A stretch of 43,334 nucleotides of DNA from Pseudomonadota bacterium (lineage in GTDB: Bacteria > Desulfobacterota > Syntrophia > Syntrophales > UBA8958): assembly GCA_030057915.1 (NCBI GenBank), contig JASGUC010000056.1, positions 1-43,334 of the forward strand. The letters are read 5' to 3'. The notes beneath the pieces are model-generated. The model saw nothing but the letters and a program-made list of their open reading frames with translations, made no database searches and had not been told where the DNA came from. Positions 20,944-31,059 of this stretch are shown here, in pieces. The translations under genes were made by a program, and so were the position numbers. Every line of letters begins with the position of its first letter. Position 1 is the first letter of the stretch.

Positions 20944-23025
20944 TTACTCGAAGGTTACCGGTTCCCTCAGGATGGCGGCGCGGGCCTCCTCGGCCCGGGC
21001 GGCGATCTCCGGATGGGTGTCCCGGAGGGACATGATCTGCCGCAGGTTGTCCGCCGTCCTCAGGACCAGCATGGCCATATCGCCGTCGGCGATGCCCGCC
21101 CGCTGGATGATCTCGTCCCAGTCGCCCCCGCCGGCCCATGCGTATATGACCCAGGAGGTCCAGAAATAGAGGGGCCGGCCGGGGAAGCCCGCGTCCTCCA
21201 GGCGCCGGAGGAGGGGCCGGACCGTGGCGGCGATCTTGCGGCAGGCCGTTTCCAGACGGCGAAAACGGCGGCGGGCGTCCTTCAGGACGACCTCCTGGTC
21301 GCCGTCATACACGAACGGGGCGACGACGGCCGCCATGAGGGCCGGATCTTCCGGGAAGGCCTGCTGCTTGATGCATTCGCCGATGAGCAGGGGCTGGTCG
21401 AGGCGCAGCCGGGAGGCCCAGGCGCCGCTTTCCGTCAGCCGGTCTTCTCGGTCAACGAATCCTTCCGCCTTGAGGAAGTTCAGGTAGCGGAGGAAGTCGT
21501 GCCAGAGTTCGTCTCCCGTCTCTCCGTCCGGGCGCCGGCGAAGCCGGGAATGCTGGTAGGCGGCCAGGGAATTGGCGAAGATCTCCCGGACGTCCGCCGG
21601 CGTCTGGGAGAGGAGGAGGTTGAGGACCATGGGGAAATCGTTCCGCAGGCGGCTCCGGACGTCCTCGGGTTCTCTGGAGAGGAGTGCCCGGATGTGTCCG
21701 GGGTCCATGAAGCGGCCCGGGACGATGAGGAGGAAGCCGATCTTGTCCAGACCCCGACGGCCCGCCCGTCCCGTCATCTGGTGGAATTCCGTTCCGGTGA
21801 GGGGACTGAAATCGTGGCCGTTGAACAGGTCGGAGTTGAACAGGACGATGGTGCGGGCCGGATAGTTGACCCCGGCGGCCACGGTGGAGGTGGCGAAAAT
21901 GGCGTCCAGATGTCCCTTCTTCATCATGGTTTCCACGAAGTATTTCCAGGCGGGCAACTGCCCGCCGTGATGGGCCGCCACCCGGGAGCGCTCCAGCAGC
22001 GGGAGCTGGCGGTGTCCCTCCAGATAGGGGAAGCGGGCCAGGAGATCCTCCCGGTCGTAATGGAAGGGTGCATCGAAGTCGTCGTCGGGACGGACGGCGT
22101 GGCAGGTCTTGAGGGCCCCGTCGCATTCCGACCGGGACTTGAGGAAGAAGATCGCCGGCAGGAGCTGGAAGGTCCTTAGAACCTCGATGATTTCGCCGAA
22201 ACGGGGAAAGGTTTCCCGACGCCTCTTCTGTCCCTCCTCCGCCTCCAGGAAAGCGGCGATCTTCCCATGGAGTCGTTTCTTTTCCAGGAAGGGGAGAAGC
22301 CGTCCCGAGGGATGGAGGAAGAGGGGGAAAAGGGGGACGGGGCGGCGGGTTTCCGAGACGATCCGGCAGAGCTTCCGGCGGAGGCCGCTCAGCCAGGCGG
22401 CGATCTCCCCGGCGTTGCCGACGGTCGCCGACAGGAGCAGCAGGTTGACCCGGACGGGAAGGTAGATCATGATCTCCTCCCAGACCACCCCCCGGTCGCG
22501 GTCGCCCAGATAATGGGCCTCGTCGAGGATCACCAGTTCGCAGTTCAGGTCTTCCCCGCGGTGCATGGCGTCGTAGAGCTGGTTGCGGAGGATCTCCGTG
22601 GTTCCCACGATGATCGGGGCGTCGGGGTTGTCCTTGAGATCGCCGGTGAGGATGCCGACCCGGTCGGCGCCGAAGATCCGGCCGAATTCCGTCCATTTGG
22701 CATTGCTCAGGGCCTTCAGGGGCGAGGCGTACCAGCAGCGACCGCCGCCGGCGGTGACGATCCGGATGGCCTCTTCGGCGATCCACGTCTTCCCCGCCCC
22801 AGTGGGGGCGGTGACGATGCAGTCCCCCTCCCGGATCGCCGCCAGGGCTTGAATCTGGAAGGGGTCCGGCTGGAAGGGCCGGGGATCGGGACGACCGATC
22901 CGGGCGAAGGTGGTTTTCAGCGCCGGATCGGCCTCGGGTTGCATGCGGGGTTGATGGGGGCGGCGGGGCCGGATTTTCCTCCGCTCCGCTCGGTAGGCGC
23001 TATCTCTCGCTAAATGTTTTGACAT
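20944..23025 (-). CDS. Ski2/Mtr4-like DEAH-box RNA/DNA helicase
   Basis: 693-residue superfamily 2 helicase. Motif I TAPTGAGKT near 67, motif Ia ASPLKALSNAKW, motif II ILDEAHYLGD near 160, motif III LLSATVGN near 190 and motif VI QMTGRAGRRG near 410 are intact. The C-terminal third (winged-helix and helical region, ending near ITYLW-type tryptophan-rich YFWTSWVIYAWAGGGDWDEI) resembles the Ski2-like group. Likely role is RNA turnover or DNA repair; sequence does not decide. ATG 23025 is chosen with GGGAGGG just upstream (short spacing of about three); the frame is open to 23154, but that part contains a MITE-like end at 23079 and is not conserved-looking. Confidence 0.82.
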   Translation of the reverse strand: MSKHLARDSAYRAERRKIRPRRPHQPRMQPEADPALKTTFARIGRPDPRPFQPDPFQIQALAAIREGDCIVTAPTGAGKTWIAEEAIRIVTAGGGRCWYASPLKALSNAKWTEFGRIFGADRVGILTGDLKDNPDAPIIVGTTEILRNQLYDAMHRGEDLNCELVILDEAHYLGDRDRGVVWEEIMIYLPVRVNLLLLSATVGNAGEIAAWLSGLRRKLCRIVSETRRPVPLFPLFLHPSGRLLPFLEKKRLHGKIAAFLEAEEGQKRRRETFPRFGEIIEVLRTFQLLPAIFFLKSRSECDGALKTCHAVRPDDDFDAPFHYDREDLLARFPYLEGHRQLPLLERSRVAAHHGGQLPAWKYFVETMMKKGHLDAIFATSTVAAGVNYPARTIVLFNSDLFNGHDFSPLTGTEFHQMTGRAGRRGLDKIGFLLIVPGRFMDPGHIRALLSREPEDVRSRLRNDFPMVLNLLLSQTPADVREIFANSLAAYQHSRLRRRPDGETGDELWHDFLRYLNFLKAEGFVDREDRLTESGAWASRLRLDQPLLIGECIKQQAFPEDPALMAAVVAPFVYDGDQEVVLKDARRRFRRLETACRKIAATVRPLLRRLEDAGFPGRPLYFWTSWVIYAWAGGGDWDEIIQRAGIADGDMAMLVLRTADNLRQIMSLRDTHPEIAARAEEARAAILREPVTFE

Positions 23026-23078
23026 GACCCTCCCTATCACAGTTTCCCCGATAAAGGTAAAGGAATCGACGCCTCCCA

Positions 23079-23100
23079 TCAGGGTAAATTCGTTTCCCTC
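23079..23100 (+). repeat. Possible solo end of MITE family 1
   Basis: CAGGGTAAATTCGTTTCCCT resembles the CAGGGTAAATTTGTTCT left end (11 leading bases identical). No matching right end or target duplication is seen within 300 bp. It lies just upstream of the helicase start. Confidence 0.3.
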
Positions 23101-23517
23101 GAAATAAGCCGAAAGTAGCGGGTTTCCCATCGCGCCATGTTGTGAATCATTCATGACGGCGCGCCGTCACAAAGGGGGGACGAAAATGTACGACCCATCC
23201 CCACCTTGATCATCCCCTTGAAGGGGAGGAAAAATGATTAGTAAATGCGGACAAGCACATAGGATCGCATTTTTAAGTGAAAACATTGGCCTGGACAGTG
23301 CGGACTTGCCCGGCCCCCGATCACCGATAGCGTCAGGGGGGTGCGAGGCGCTGCCTTCCGCACGAACCCTCCCTGGACAAAACCCTACGTGCGAGACCCG
23401 CTCCCCCCCGGGGAGCTGATATGGGTTGACAGGGGGCCGGATTCGTCCTAAATATCGCCCCCGCTCGGGAGCGTCGCGACGGCATCGCCCCGGGGCAATC
23501 AACGCCTTGGGACCTTG

Positions 23518-23695
23518 GGGAAGCGGCCCGTCTTGTCATACCGGGCTTGCCCCGGCATCCAGGGGGTGCTTGAAAACACTGGATTCCCGCCGGGAAATCG
23601 CGGGGGTGACCTTCCCTTACCCCGGATTCCCGCTTCCACGGGAAGGACGGAAGGAGGTATTCGGGGCAATTTTTCGCAGGCCTCGCCCTGGGATA
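23518..23695. repeat. Dispersed hairpin repeats before the MFS gene
   Basis: The 674-bp gap 23026-23699 holds no supportable gene. It contains cgggcttgccccggcatcc (about 23544), ggattcccgccgggaaatcg (about 23580) and ggattcccgcttccacggga (about 23623), and it ends with a caggcctcg edge. These are degenerate members of the repeat class at 8960-9310. The part 23100-23500 has no feature I recognise. The MFS start lies directly after, without a clear ribosome binding site. Confidence 0.65.
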
Positions 23696-23699
23696 GCTT

Positions 23700-24953
23700 A
23701 TGAGAAACTCATCCGCGGCCCCCGTCTTCTGGGGCTGGTACATCGTGGCGGCGGCCTTTTTCGTCCTGGCGATCAATTACGGGAGCCGGTATTGCTTCGG
23801 GGTCTTCGTCAAGCCCCTGGCCCAGGAATACGGCTGGTCACGGTCGGTTATTTCCCTGGGGGCCTCGCTGAACATGCTGGTCTATTCCGCTTGCGCCGTG
23901 GCAATCGGGAGGATGGTGGACCGCGTCGCCCCGCGTTGGATCGTTACGGCCGGGGCCGCAATCGCCGCCCTGGGTTTCCTCCTCTCCGCCCAGGTCCGTT
24001 CCCCCTGGCAATTCTATCTCATCTACGGCGTGCTGCTCGGGGTTGGTTCCGCCGGACTGGGGGTGGTGACCGTCAATTCCTCCGTGGGGAAATGGTTCAT
24101 CCGCAAGCGGGGGACGGCGATCGGCATCGCGACGATGGGGGTGAGTTTCGGCACCATCTCCTTGACGCCCCTGGCGGGCCTCATCGTCAAAAACTACGAC
24201 TGGCGGACCGGGTTTGTCGTCTTGGGCCTCATCTCCCTCCTCGTCGGTGTCAGCCTCTCCCAGCTCTTCCTGCGCAAGGCGCGACCGGAGGATCACGGAC
24301 TCCTCCCCGACGGCGAGGTCAATCCCGATCTGGTGGTCAAGCTCTCCCCCCCGCCGACGCCGGCGCGGATCGGTTTCGGCGCGATGATCCGGGACCGCCG
24401 GTTTCAGACCCTGGCCTGCTCGTTCGGCCTGGCGGTAATGGTCCTGATGAGCGTCTTCGTCCATCAGGTGCCCTTTGCCATCGACCAGGGCATCGGCGAG
24501 GTGACGGCGGCGGCCTCCCTGGGCGCGCTGGGTCTGGCGGGCTTTGCGGGCCAATTCTTTTTCGGCTGGCTCAGCGACCGGCTCCGGGACCCCAAATACG
24601 CCTCCTTTCTGGGCATGTCCTTCATGCTGGCCGGCCTGGCGGTCCTCCTGCACGCGGCCTCGGCCCGAGGTCTGTTCTTCTATGCCGTCGTCTTCGGTTT
24701 CGGCTACGGCGCCCTGGCCCCCATGATGCCCATTCTCCTTGCTGATCGTTTCGGTCGTGAGGCCCTAGGCTCCATCTACGGTTTTGTCACCCTTTTCCTC
24801 GGGATCGGGGGCGGCCTCGGGCCTTTCCTGGCGGGGACGATCTACGACGCCTGGGGTTCCTACGCCCTCGTCTGGAAGGCCAATATCCTGGTCATGATCC
24901 TTGTGGCCGGCTGCATCCTGACCCTGAAACGGAAGGCGCCCCATCCACGCTGA
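23700..24953 (+). CDS. MFS transporter, oxalate/formate antiporter-like (OFA) family
   Basis: 417-residue carrier with about 12 hydrophobic helices. It begins FWGWYIVAAAFFVLAINYGS and has NYGSRYCFGVFVKPLAQEYG and YGWSRSVISLGASLNM, typical of the monocarboxylate/OFA branch, and the inter-helix motifs GRMVDRVAPRW near 81 and GWLSDRLRDPK near 290. A central cytoplasmic loop lies near 200-230 (EVNPDLVVKLSPPPTP). It probably carries a small organic acid; the substrate is unknown. ATG 23700 is the only reasonable start, yet it has only GGAT upstream. It lies on the opposite strand from both neighbours. Confidence 0.8.
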   Translation: MRNSSAAPVFWGWYIVAAAFFVLAINYGSRYCFGVFVKPLAQEYGWSRSVISLGASLNMLVYSACAVAIGRMVDRVAPRWIVTAGAAIAALGFLLSAQVRSPWQFYLIYGVLLGVGSAGLGVVTVNSSVGKWFIRKRGTAIGIATMGVSFGTISLTPLAGLIVKNYDWRTGFVVLGLISLLVGVSLSQLFLRKARPEDHGLLPDGEVNPDLVVKLSPPPTPARIGFGAMIRDRRFQTLACSFGLAVMVLMSVFVHQVPFAIDQGIGEVTAAASLGALGLAGFAGQFFFGWLSDRLRDPKYASFLGMSFMLAGLAVLLHAASARGLFFYAVVFGFGYGALAPMMPILLADRFGREALGSIYGFVTLFLGIGGGLGPFLAGTIYDAWGSYALVWKANILVMILVAGCILTLKRKAPHPR

Positions 24954-24983
24954 CGGGGAAAATCAGTCGGTGAGATTTTTGAT

Positions 24984-25193
24984 CCCAAATTTTCCATTGG
25001 AAGGTTCACGGGTCCATGATTAATGGCGTGACGCCCCTGGGTCATGGGCCAACGGGTCGCATGTCGAACGCGACAGAATGAAATCGATGAAGAATTTCTG
25101 ATGGTTTCCTTGGGGCAGTATCCAGAAAGCCTTGCGGCCGTCATCTGCGGCGCCGCCTAGAGAGGGCGGAAACCCCCTGATGGAAAATTTGGG
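24984..25193. repeat. Perfect 14-bp inverted repeat bounding 210 bp
   Basis: CCCAAATTTTCCAT (24984-24997) and its exact reverse complement (25180-25193) bound about 180 bp with no gene, in the 384-bp gap 24954-25337 between converging genes. Flanks are ttgat and tcgat, so any target duplication would be 5 bp with one mismatch. A MITE-like element is possible; the loop is too large for a terminator. Confidence 0.45.
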
Positions 25194-25337
25194 TCGATGT
25201 TTCCCCGGTGGCATCCCAATCCGCGCCGACGGGGAAGAGCAGGGTTGGGCGGCTGGGCATGGTCGGCCTTCGGGGCGGTGTGGGGCCTTTCAGCGCCGTG
25301 GCGATGGGCGGCGTCTTTGTTCGCGGTGGCCTGTTAC

Positions 25338-25931
25338 TCACGGTTTTTGGGTCTCCCCTCGGGCGCCGCTGGCCGAGGCCCCGATGATGGATGTAGGTTT
25401 CCACCCGGCGTCGCTGGGGAGCGCGCCTTCGAGGCGCCGCGAAACGGCGGCGGCCAGGCGGGTCAAAAGGGAGGTGCCCAGCTCGGGATGATAACGGGCC
25501 GGGGAGGAGTCCCCGAAGTTGAGGCTGCCCACCGCGAGGCCCCGGGGCATCAGTGGGACCACGGCGATGGACTTGATGAAGTATCGGTTGCTTTGGGGAA
25601 GGAGTCGATAGAAGGGCTTGAGATCGCTGTTGGCCAGGATGGGGGCCAGGCCTTTGCCGGCCACTTCGGTGAAGGCGGTGGCGTCGATTCGATTCAGCCG
25701 GGGCCCGAGGAAGGGCGATTGCATCAATGCCGGTCGCCAGGCCTCGGTCTCCGGCCGGTCGATCAGCGACAACCAGACGAAGGGGATGGCAAAGGCCTCC
25801 TGGAGTTCCCGGAGGACATGGGCGAGGACGGCTTCCGCATCCCCCGTCGTCGGCAGGGAGGCCTCGATCCGGGCGAATGCCTCCGCAATGGTTTCGTTGC
25901 GCCGTTTCGTTTCACCGGTTTGCTCCATCAT
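25338..25931 (-). CDS. GAF-like domain protein (DUF484-like)
   Basis: 197 residues. A GAF-type fold covers about 20-170: VLAHVLRELQEAFAIPFVWL near 32, FIKSIAVVPLMPRGLAVGSL near 120 and LNFGDSSPARYHPELGTSLL after it, the last matching the DUF484 pattern. No output domain follows, so it may bind a ligand or partner. The start is one of two adjacent ATGs (25931 or 25928) after GGAGG; the frame extends to 26063 but there it runs through repeat DNA. The C-terminal tail is Ala/Ser/Gly-rich. No operon partner is apparent. Confidence 0.6.
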   Translation of the reverse strand: MMEQTGETKRRNETIAEAFARIEASLPTTGDAEAVLAHVLRELQEAFAIPFVWLSLIDRPETEAWRPALMQSPFLGPRLNRIDATAFTEVAGKGLAPILANSDLKPFYRLLPQSNRYFIKSIAVVPLMPRGLAVGSLNFGDSSPARYHPELGTSLLTRLAAAVSRRLEGALPSDAGWKPTSIIGASASGARGETQKP

Positions 25932-26373
25932 CGTCCCTCCCCGTCGCTCTCGATTGAATAACGCGAGGCCCTTGCAAAAAACCCCGCTACGTTCCCTCCA
26001 TGATTCCCCCCGGAAAAGTGGGAACCCCGTATCTTCAACTACCTTCTCTGGATGCCGGTTCAAGCCCGACAGGGCAGGGGCGGCAGTTTTTCAAGGGTCT
26101 CAACGCCCTTTCCGGCCGTCGCCCTTTCCGCCCCGGGGCGTCAATAGCCCGCGACCTTTGAAAAATCCCGTTTCCAAGGTCCCTATCGTCATCCCAGTGG
26201 AAGCCGGGATACCGTGTTTTCAAGGCGTTTGCGACCCTGGATTATGCCGGGACGAGAGGAAAACGTGGATTTTCAAGGCTCTCGGCCCGTATGAACCGAC
26301 TGCCGCGACGCGCCTGCCTCGTCGCCGCCGGGCCGCCCGCGTCGCTTTCCCCGGCCGGGAGGCCCTTCCGCCG
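25932..26373. repeat. Intergenic repeat region between GAF gene and xthA
   Basis: 442 bp without a supportable gene. It contains repeat-class pieces: tggatgccggttcaagcccg (about 26049), tttttcaagggtctc (about 26087), gacctttgaaaaa (about 26153), and catcccagtggaagccggga (about 26191). These match the edges and hairpins of the units at 8960-9310. Confidence 0.6.
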
Positions 26374-27159
26374 TCAGGCGGTAAATTCCGCGACGACGAT
26401 GGTGTGATCCGAGGGCCTTTCCGCCCGGCGTGGTTCCATGTCGATCCAGCAGTCGCTCGATCTCGCCGCCAGGGGGGCGGTGGCGAGGATGTGGTCCACC
26501 CGCCAGCCCAGTTGCCTCTCCACGGCCTTCGGCACGCGGTAGTCGAAGAAGGAGTACTGCCGCGCCTCGTCGGGATGGTGTTTGCGGAAGATGTCGGCAA
26601 ACCCCCATGCCTTGACCCGAGCGAAGGCCTCCCAAACCTCCGGGGTGAAGCAGACGTGTCCCCGAAGTCGTTTGGGATCGTGAACGTCGATCGCCTCCGG
26701 AGCGACGTTGAGATCGCCGCACCAGACCAGCGGTTCGTCCGGGGAGAAGGAACGCTCGAAATAGGCGCGCAGCCGGGCGAACCAGGCGAGCTTGTAGGCG
26801 AACTGCGGGGCATCCCGGTCCCGGCCCTGGGGGACATAGGTGTTGACGACGCTGAAGCCGGGATAATCCACCCGGAGCAGCCGGTCCTCGTCCGGCGGAT
26901 CCCCGTCCTCCAGGCCGTGGCGGACGGCTTTCGGGGCCATCGGAGAGGCGATGGCGACGCCGTTGTACTGTCGGTCGCCCCGGAAGACGACGTGATAGCC
27001 GAGGGCGGTGAATTCCTCCCGGGGAAACTTGTCGTCCCCCACCTTGGTCTCCTGGAGGCAGATCACCTCGGGACGATGCCGCCGGAGCCAGGGGATGAGG
27101 ATATGAAGGCGGGAACGTAGGGAATTTACGTTGTAGGTGACGATTCGGAAACCGGCCAT
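26374..27159 (-). CDS. xthA: Exodeoxyribonuclease III
   Basis: AP endonuclease and 3'-5' exonuclease of base-excision repair. The 261 residues contain [10 protein letters not shown] at the N-terminus, [13 protein letters not shown] near 35 with the metal-binding glutamate, the tyrosine motif [29 protein letters not shown] near 148, WRVDHILAT near 222 and the C-terminal catalytic [10 protein letters not shown]. Length is normal. It lies 58 bp after the DUF748 gene on the same strand, so cotranscription is possible. Confidence 0.93.
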   Translation of the reverse strand: MAGFRIVTYNVNSLRSRLHILIPWLRRHRPEVICLQETKVGDDKFPREEFTALGYHVVFRGDRQYNGVAIASPMAPKAVRHGLEDGDPPDEDRLLRVDYPGFSVVNTYVPQGRDRDAPQFAYKLAWFARLRAYFERSFSPDEPLVWCGDLNVAPEAIDVHDPKRLRGHVCFTPEVWEAFARVKAWGFADIFRKHHPDEARQYSFFDYRVPKAVERQLGWRVDHILATAPLAARSSDCWIDMEPRRAERPSDHTIVVAEFTA

Positions 27160-27217
27160 CGCATTTGCCTTTCTTGTGGGAGACGGATTTCGCCGTTCGT
27201 TTCCTGCGGCGAGCCGC

Positions 27218-30200
27218 CTATTTGAGCCGGAAATCCACCCGGCTGCCGGAGACCTTGTCCTTCCGCTCCGGGGCCAGGGGGGATGAGGAAACGAGAAATA
27301 TCCGCCCCGGCTCCACCGGCCCGGCCTTGAGAAGCAGTTCCTTGACCCCTTCGGCCCGGCGCTGGGCCAGTTGCCGGAGGTCCCCGTCCGTCACGGCGGT
27401 GTTTGCCAGCAGGAGCCTCTCCATCTCGGACCCGGGGATGCGCTTCGCGATCCCGAGGAAATTTCTTGGTTTTCCGGGAATCTTGGCCTCGTCGTAAACC
27501 CGTTGCAGGTATTTATCGTATTCCCCGGCTGCCAGGCGCACCTTGCTTGCCGGCATCGCCGGTTCGCCCGCCTCGATGAGATCGTCCAGCTTGCGCTCCC
27601 TTATCTTCCTCTCCAGGATGATCTTTTTCATTCCTTCCCGATCCGGAACGGGATCCACATGGCCTTCGATGTCCATCCGGACGTTGGGCTTTTCGTGGAG
27701 GGCCTTGGCCAGGACAGAGAGCTTGTCCCGCGCCACGGCGTTCAACGCCGCGCTGCCCGGGTCGAACTCGATATAGCTCAACTCCTCCCCGTCGCCGCCC
27801 AGGGAGGCGAGAAGGGCGAAGGGGGCCGTCAGGGCCTTGGTGAAGATATTAACGACGATCTGCCAGACGATGGGCCAAACCGAGAACTCGGGATCGTCGA
27901 GGCTGCCGGTGACGGGGATGTCGAGATTGATCTGGCCGTGGCGGTCCTTGAGGAGGGAGACCCCGAGAGAGACCGGGGCCTTGATGGCCTCCGGGCTATC
28001 CACGTGGTCGCCCAGGGTCAACTGGTCGATGAATACCTTGTGGCCGGCGTTGAGCCTGCCGTCCTCCACCAGATAGGAGACCTCGAAGGTCAGCTTTCCC
28101 TTCAGGATGGGATGTCCCAGGTATTTGCTGGCGTATGGCGTTGCCGGGCTCAGCTCGATATCCTTGAATTTCATGTTGATATCGGCGTACCGGCGCCGGA
28201 TGAGGGGGTTGATCCGCCCCTCGATCAGGATGTCCGAACCCCGTTCGAGATTGCCCCGGAGCTTGACGGCGGCCCGGGCAATCTCCTCCGAGGACAGGCC
28301 CGCCACGCTTCCCGTCAGGTTGCGCATCCGGGCGGAGAAGTTGGGCTTGATGAAGTTGTCCGTGAAATCGACGACACCCCGGTCCAGATCGACCCGGCCG
28401 ACGCGGATATCCGGCATCGCCGCCGTGGCGGCCGGCGCGGCGGCCGTGGCCGTCGCCGGTTGTCCCGGAGACGCCTTCGGTGCGCCCGGGGGAACCGCCG
28501 GCTTCTCCGGCCGGGCGACCGCCGGCCCGCCGACGCCGGGGGTCGCCCCCTCTCCCGTGTCCGCCGTCTTCGATGCCCCTGCCGGTCCGTCGCCGTCTTC
28601 CTGGGCCGCCAGACGCCGGAGGTTTAGGGAGCCGTCGGCGTTGATGATCGCCCGGACGAAATAGTCCCGCAGGCCAATCTTCCGGACATGGAGGCGGAAG
28701 GGTTCGGAGCGGGCCTCCATGCCGTCAAGGGAGAGCATCCGCCACTTCAGGAAATCGTTGCCGAAGTCCTGGTCCCGGGCGGCAAAATCCCCCACGGCCA
28801 TCTGACCCGTGTAGCCGATCAGGGGCGGGACGCCCTTCGCCCCGGCGGCCAGGGTCAGCTTGCCCGTGGCGGAGATCCCGCCCCGGACGATGTTGAGGCG
28901 TGCCTTGTCGGCGAAGTAGGGTTGAAAGGAACGGATGGGGAGCCTCCGCAGCGCCACCTCCAGATCCATCCCGAGGGGATCGAGGCCGACGGGCCCCTTG
29001 AGGGCAACGAGGCCCTTTCTGTCCACGGTGAGTTCCAACTCGGTCTGGGCCTTGCTGTCCTGGGCCGTGGAGAAGCCCTCCACCTGGAGGCGGATAGGGG
29101 CGAGGAGGATCTGGGCCTTCCCCGCCGGGGCGGCCTCGTCATGGAGCGTGACGGCCCCTTCCGCGATGCTCAGCCGGTCGATCCGGGCCAAGAATTTGCC
29201 CGGTCCGGACGGCTGTTCCTTCTTGGCCACCTTGTCTGTCCTGGCGGCGCCTTCTCTCCCCTGGACCGCCTTGCGGGCCTCGGGCCTTGCCTCGGGAAAA
29301 ATCTTGGCCAGTTGCAGGACGCCGTCTCTGTCCCGGCGGACGATGACCTCCGGTTTGGTCAGGGTCACCATCGAGAGATGCGCCGCCGGCGTCAGGGGTT
29401 CCAGGGCGGCGATGACCGCTTCCAGCTTGGGCAGGCGGAGCAGGGGCCGGCGCTGCAAGTCGTCCGCCATGACCTCCCGGAGCGCTATCCTTCCGGTGAG
29501 CCGCAGGGTCGGCTTGGCATCGGGGGGGGCGAGAAAGCGCAGGGCGAGGTTGGCGTCCAGCTTGGCCGCCGGGATTTTAAAGGCCGTTTTCACCGGGATA
29601 TAGGCCAGGTAATGGGGGAGGTCCAGATCCCGGATCTCCAGATCGAGGGTCGTTTCCCGCTCGGGGGAAAAGGGGAGGGACCGTCCTTTGAGGAGGTAGC
29701 GGTTGTCATTGATCAAAGCGGAGAAAAGAGGTTCCACGTGCCGTTTGGCATGATAGTCCAGATTGGAGATAAAGGGGATGGCGAGGTTCATCTCCCGAAT
29801 CCGGTGCTGTGTTGCCCGGGGGCGGTCGTCGAAGTCGATGCCGCCGTTTTGGATCTCGATGTTGTTGAGGGAGAATTTAAGCGGCTCGGCCGCCTTCGCC
29901 TCCTTGCCCTCCGCCCTTTCCCTCGGGAGGAGATCGGAGAAGTTGTAGGCGCCGTCGGGGAGGCGGACGATCCGGAGACGGGGGGCGACGATGCGAAACT
30001 CGTCGAGGATCAAGGCCCGGCGGGCCAGCGAGGCGAAGCCGGCAAGGTTCACCTGCAGCTCCTCCAGGGTCAGAAAGGGCGTCTGTTCCTCCCGGTCGCC
30101 GATGGTTATCCCCCGGACGCTCAGGGCCAGGGTGGCGGGATTGAGGCTGATCCGGTCCACGGCGACGGGGCGTTGGAGGACCTCTTCGGCCTTGCGGAGC

Positions 30201-30301
30201 AGCAGGGATTTGCCCAGGGTGGGGACGAGGATGAAAGAGGCCGCGACAACCAGGAGCGACAAGATCAAGACGCCGGCCAGGACGAGTTTGATGCGGTTCA
30301 T
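27218..30301 (-). CDS. DUF748/AsmA-like envelope protein
   Basis: 1027 residues. An N-terminal signal anchor ([20 protein letters not shown], residues 5-25) is followed by long beta-rich AsmA-like sequence: [20 protein letters not shown] near 50, a low-complexity Ala/Pro/Gly insert near 585-625, and the DUF748-like part from about 640 ([20 protein letters not shown]). The C-terminus near 850-1000 has [20 protein letters not shown] and MDIEGHVDP, similar to OmpA/MotB-type peptidoglycan-binding segments. AsmA-like proteins span or act in the periplasm and are linked to lipid transport and outer-membrane maintenance. The specific role is unknown. Confidence 0.72.
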   Translation of the reverse strand: MNRIKLVLAGVLILSLLVVAASFILVPTLGKSLLLRKAEEVLQRPVAVDRISLNPATLALSVRGITIGDREEQTPFLTLEELQVNLAGFASLARRALILDEFRIVAPRLRIVRLPDGAYNFSDLLPRERAEGKEAKAAEPLKFSLNNIEIQNGGIDFDDRPRATQHRIREMNLAIPFISNLDYHAKRHVEPLFSALINDNRYLLKGRSLPFSPERETTLDLEIRDLDLPHYLAYIPVKTAFKIPAAKLDANLALRFLAPPDAKPTLRLTGRIALREVMADDLQRRPLLRLPKLEAVIAALEPLTPAAHLSMVTLTKPEVIVRRDRDGVLQLAKIFPEARPEARKAVQGREGAARTDKVAKKEQPSGPGKFLARIDRLSIAEGAVTLHDEAAPAGKAQILLAPIRLQVEGFSTAQDSKAQTELELTVDRKGLVALKGPVGLDPLGMDLEVALRRLPIRSFQPYFADKARLNIVRGGISATGKLTLAAGAKGVPPLIGYTGQMAVGDFAARDQDFGNDFLKWRMLSLDGMEARSEPFRLHVRKIGLRDYFVRAIINADGSLNLRRLAAQEDGDGPAGASKTADTGEGATPGVGGPAVARPEKPAVPPGAPKASPGQPATATAAAPAATAAMPDIRVGRVDLDRGVVDFTDNFIKPNFSARMRNLTGSVAGLSSEEIARAAVKLRGNLERGSDILIEGRINPLIRRRYADINMKFKDIELSPATPYASKYLGHPILKGKLTFEVSYLVEDGRLNAGHKVFIDQLTLGDHVDSPEAIKAPVSLGVSLLKDRHGQINLDIPVTGSLDDPEFSVWPIVWQIVVNIFTKALTAPFALLASLGGDGEELSYIEFDPGSAALNAVARDKLSVLAKALHEKPNVRMDIEGHVDPVPDREGMKKIILERKIRERKLDDLIEAGEPAMPASKVRLAAGEYDKYLQRVYDEAKIPGKPRNFLGIAKRIPGSEMERLLLANTAVTDGDLRQLAQRRAEGVKELLLKAGPVEPGRIFLVSSSPLAPERKDKVSGSRVDFRLK

Positions 30302-30360
30302 GCCAACCTCACACAGGCAGAGAGGCGGGCCTGCTGCCGAGAGTTGCGCGACCGACGATG

Positions 30361-30411
30361 GATTTCTCCCTTCGGTCGAAATGACAAAAATGGCGGTTAT
30401 TCAAAGCTCTC
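30361..30411 (+). repeat. 51-bp dispersed repeat (partner at 5595)
   Basis: Identical over 51 bp to the reverse complement of 5595-5645. It lies in the 326-bp gap 30302-30627, which otherwise contains only the tRNA relic at 30578 and no gene. Confidence 0.8.
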
Positions 30412-30577
30412 CATTCGGCCTTCGAGAAAATCGTGATAGTTGTACGCTTATGGAGCATAAGAAAGCCAAGTTCACGTTTCATGCGGAAAAATCCATGGGA
30501 GGTCGTGCGCTTTCATGCCGCCTTGTGTCGGGCGCCGTCATGAAGGCTTCATCTTTTGGCCTCCGCCACGGTTATCC

Positions 30578-30624
30578 TGGTAGTCCCACGGGACTTGAAC
30601 CCCGGTTTCCGGCGTGAGAGGCCG
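30578..30624 (-). pseudogene. tRNA-Glu (CUC-type) 3'-half relic
   Basis: The reverse strand reads CGGCCTCTCACGCCGG (anticodon arm, CTC), then AACCGGGGTTCAAGTCCCGT and GGGACTACCA. This is the 3' half of a tRNA-Glu, with one base missing from the T-stem and an encoded CCA. The D-arm and 5' acceptor strand are absent: the sequence runs directly into the yjbQ stop codon (30628-30630). Confidence 0.75.
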
Positions 30625-30627
30625 CCG

Positions 30628-31047
30628 CTACTCGCCGATGATCTTGACGAGGACCCGCTTGGGCCTCCGGCCGTCGAATTCGCCGTAGAAGATCTGCTCC
30701 CAGGGACCGAAATCCAGGTCGCCGGCCGTGACGGCCACGACGACCTCCCGGCCCATGACCTGGCGTTTCAGGTGGGCGTCGCCGTTGTCCTCCCCCGTCC
30801 GGTTGTGGCGGTAGCGGGAGGTGGGGGCGTGGGGGGCCAGCCCTTCCAGCCATTCCTCAAAATCGGCATGGAGGCCCGTCTCGTCGTCGTTGATGAACAC
30901 CGAGGCGGTGATGTGCATGGCGTTCACCAATATCATCCCCTCCAGGATTCCGGATTCCCTCAGGCATTGCCGGACCTGGGGGGTGATATTGATGAAACCG
31001 CGTCTCGCGGGTAGGTTGAACCAGAGTTCCTTGCGGTAGCTCTTCAT
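30628..31047 (-). CDS. yjbQ: YjbQ/UPF0047 family protein (secondary thiamine-phosphate synthase type)
   Basis: 139 residues covering the single YjbQ domain: [17 protein letters not shown] near 19, [20 protein letters not shown] near 37, [20 protein letters not shown] near 78 and the end [20 protein letters not shown]. Conserved His and Asp residues form a metal-like site in this family. A weak thiamine-phosphate synthase activity is known for the E. coli member; the physiological role is unclear. It is last in an apparent operon after rubrerythrin (12-bp gap). A tRNA relic begins three bases after its stop. Confidence 0.88.
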   Translation of the reverse strand: MKSYRKELWFNLPARRGFINITPQVRQCLRESGILEGMILVNAMHITASVFINDDETGLHADFEEWLEGLAPHAPTSRYRHNRTGEDNGDAHLKRQVMGREVVVAVTAGDLDFGPWEQIFYGEFDGRRPKRVLVKIIGE

Positions 31048-31059
31048 CCCGGCGGCCTT

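Noticed and set aside
20636..30624. A genomic island between the intact tRNA-Glu and the tRNA-Glu relic
   Set aside because: The relic lies on the 5' side of the intact tRNA, opposite to normal tRNA 3'-end integration, and the anticodon types differ.
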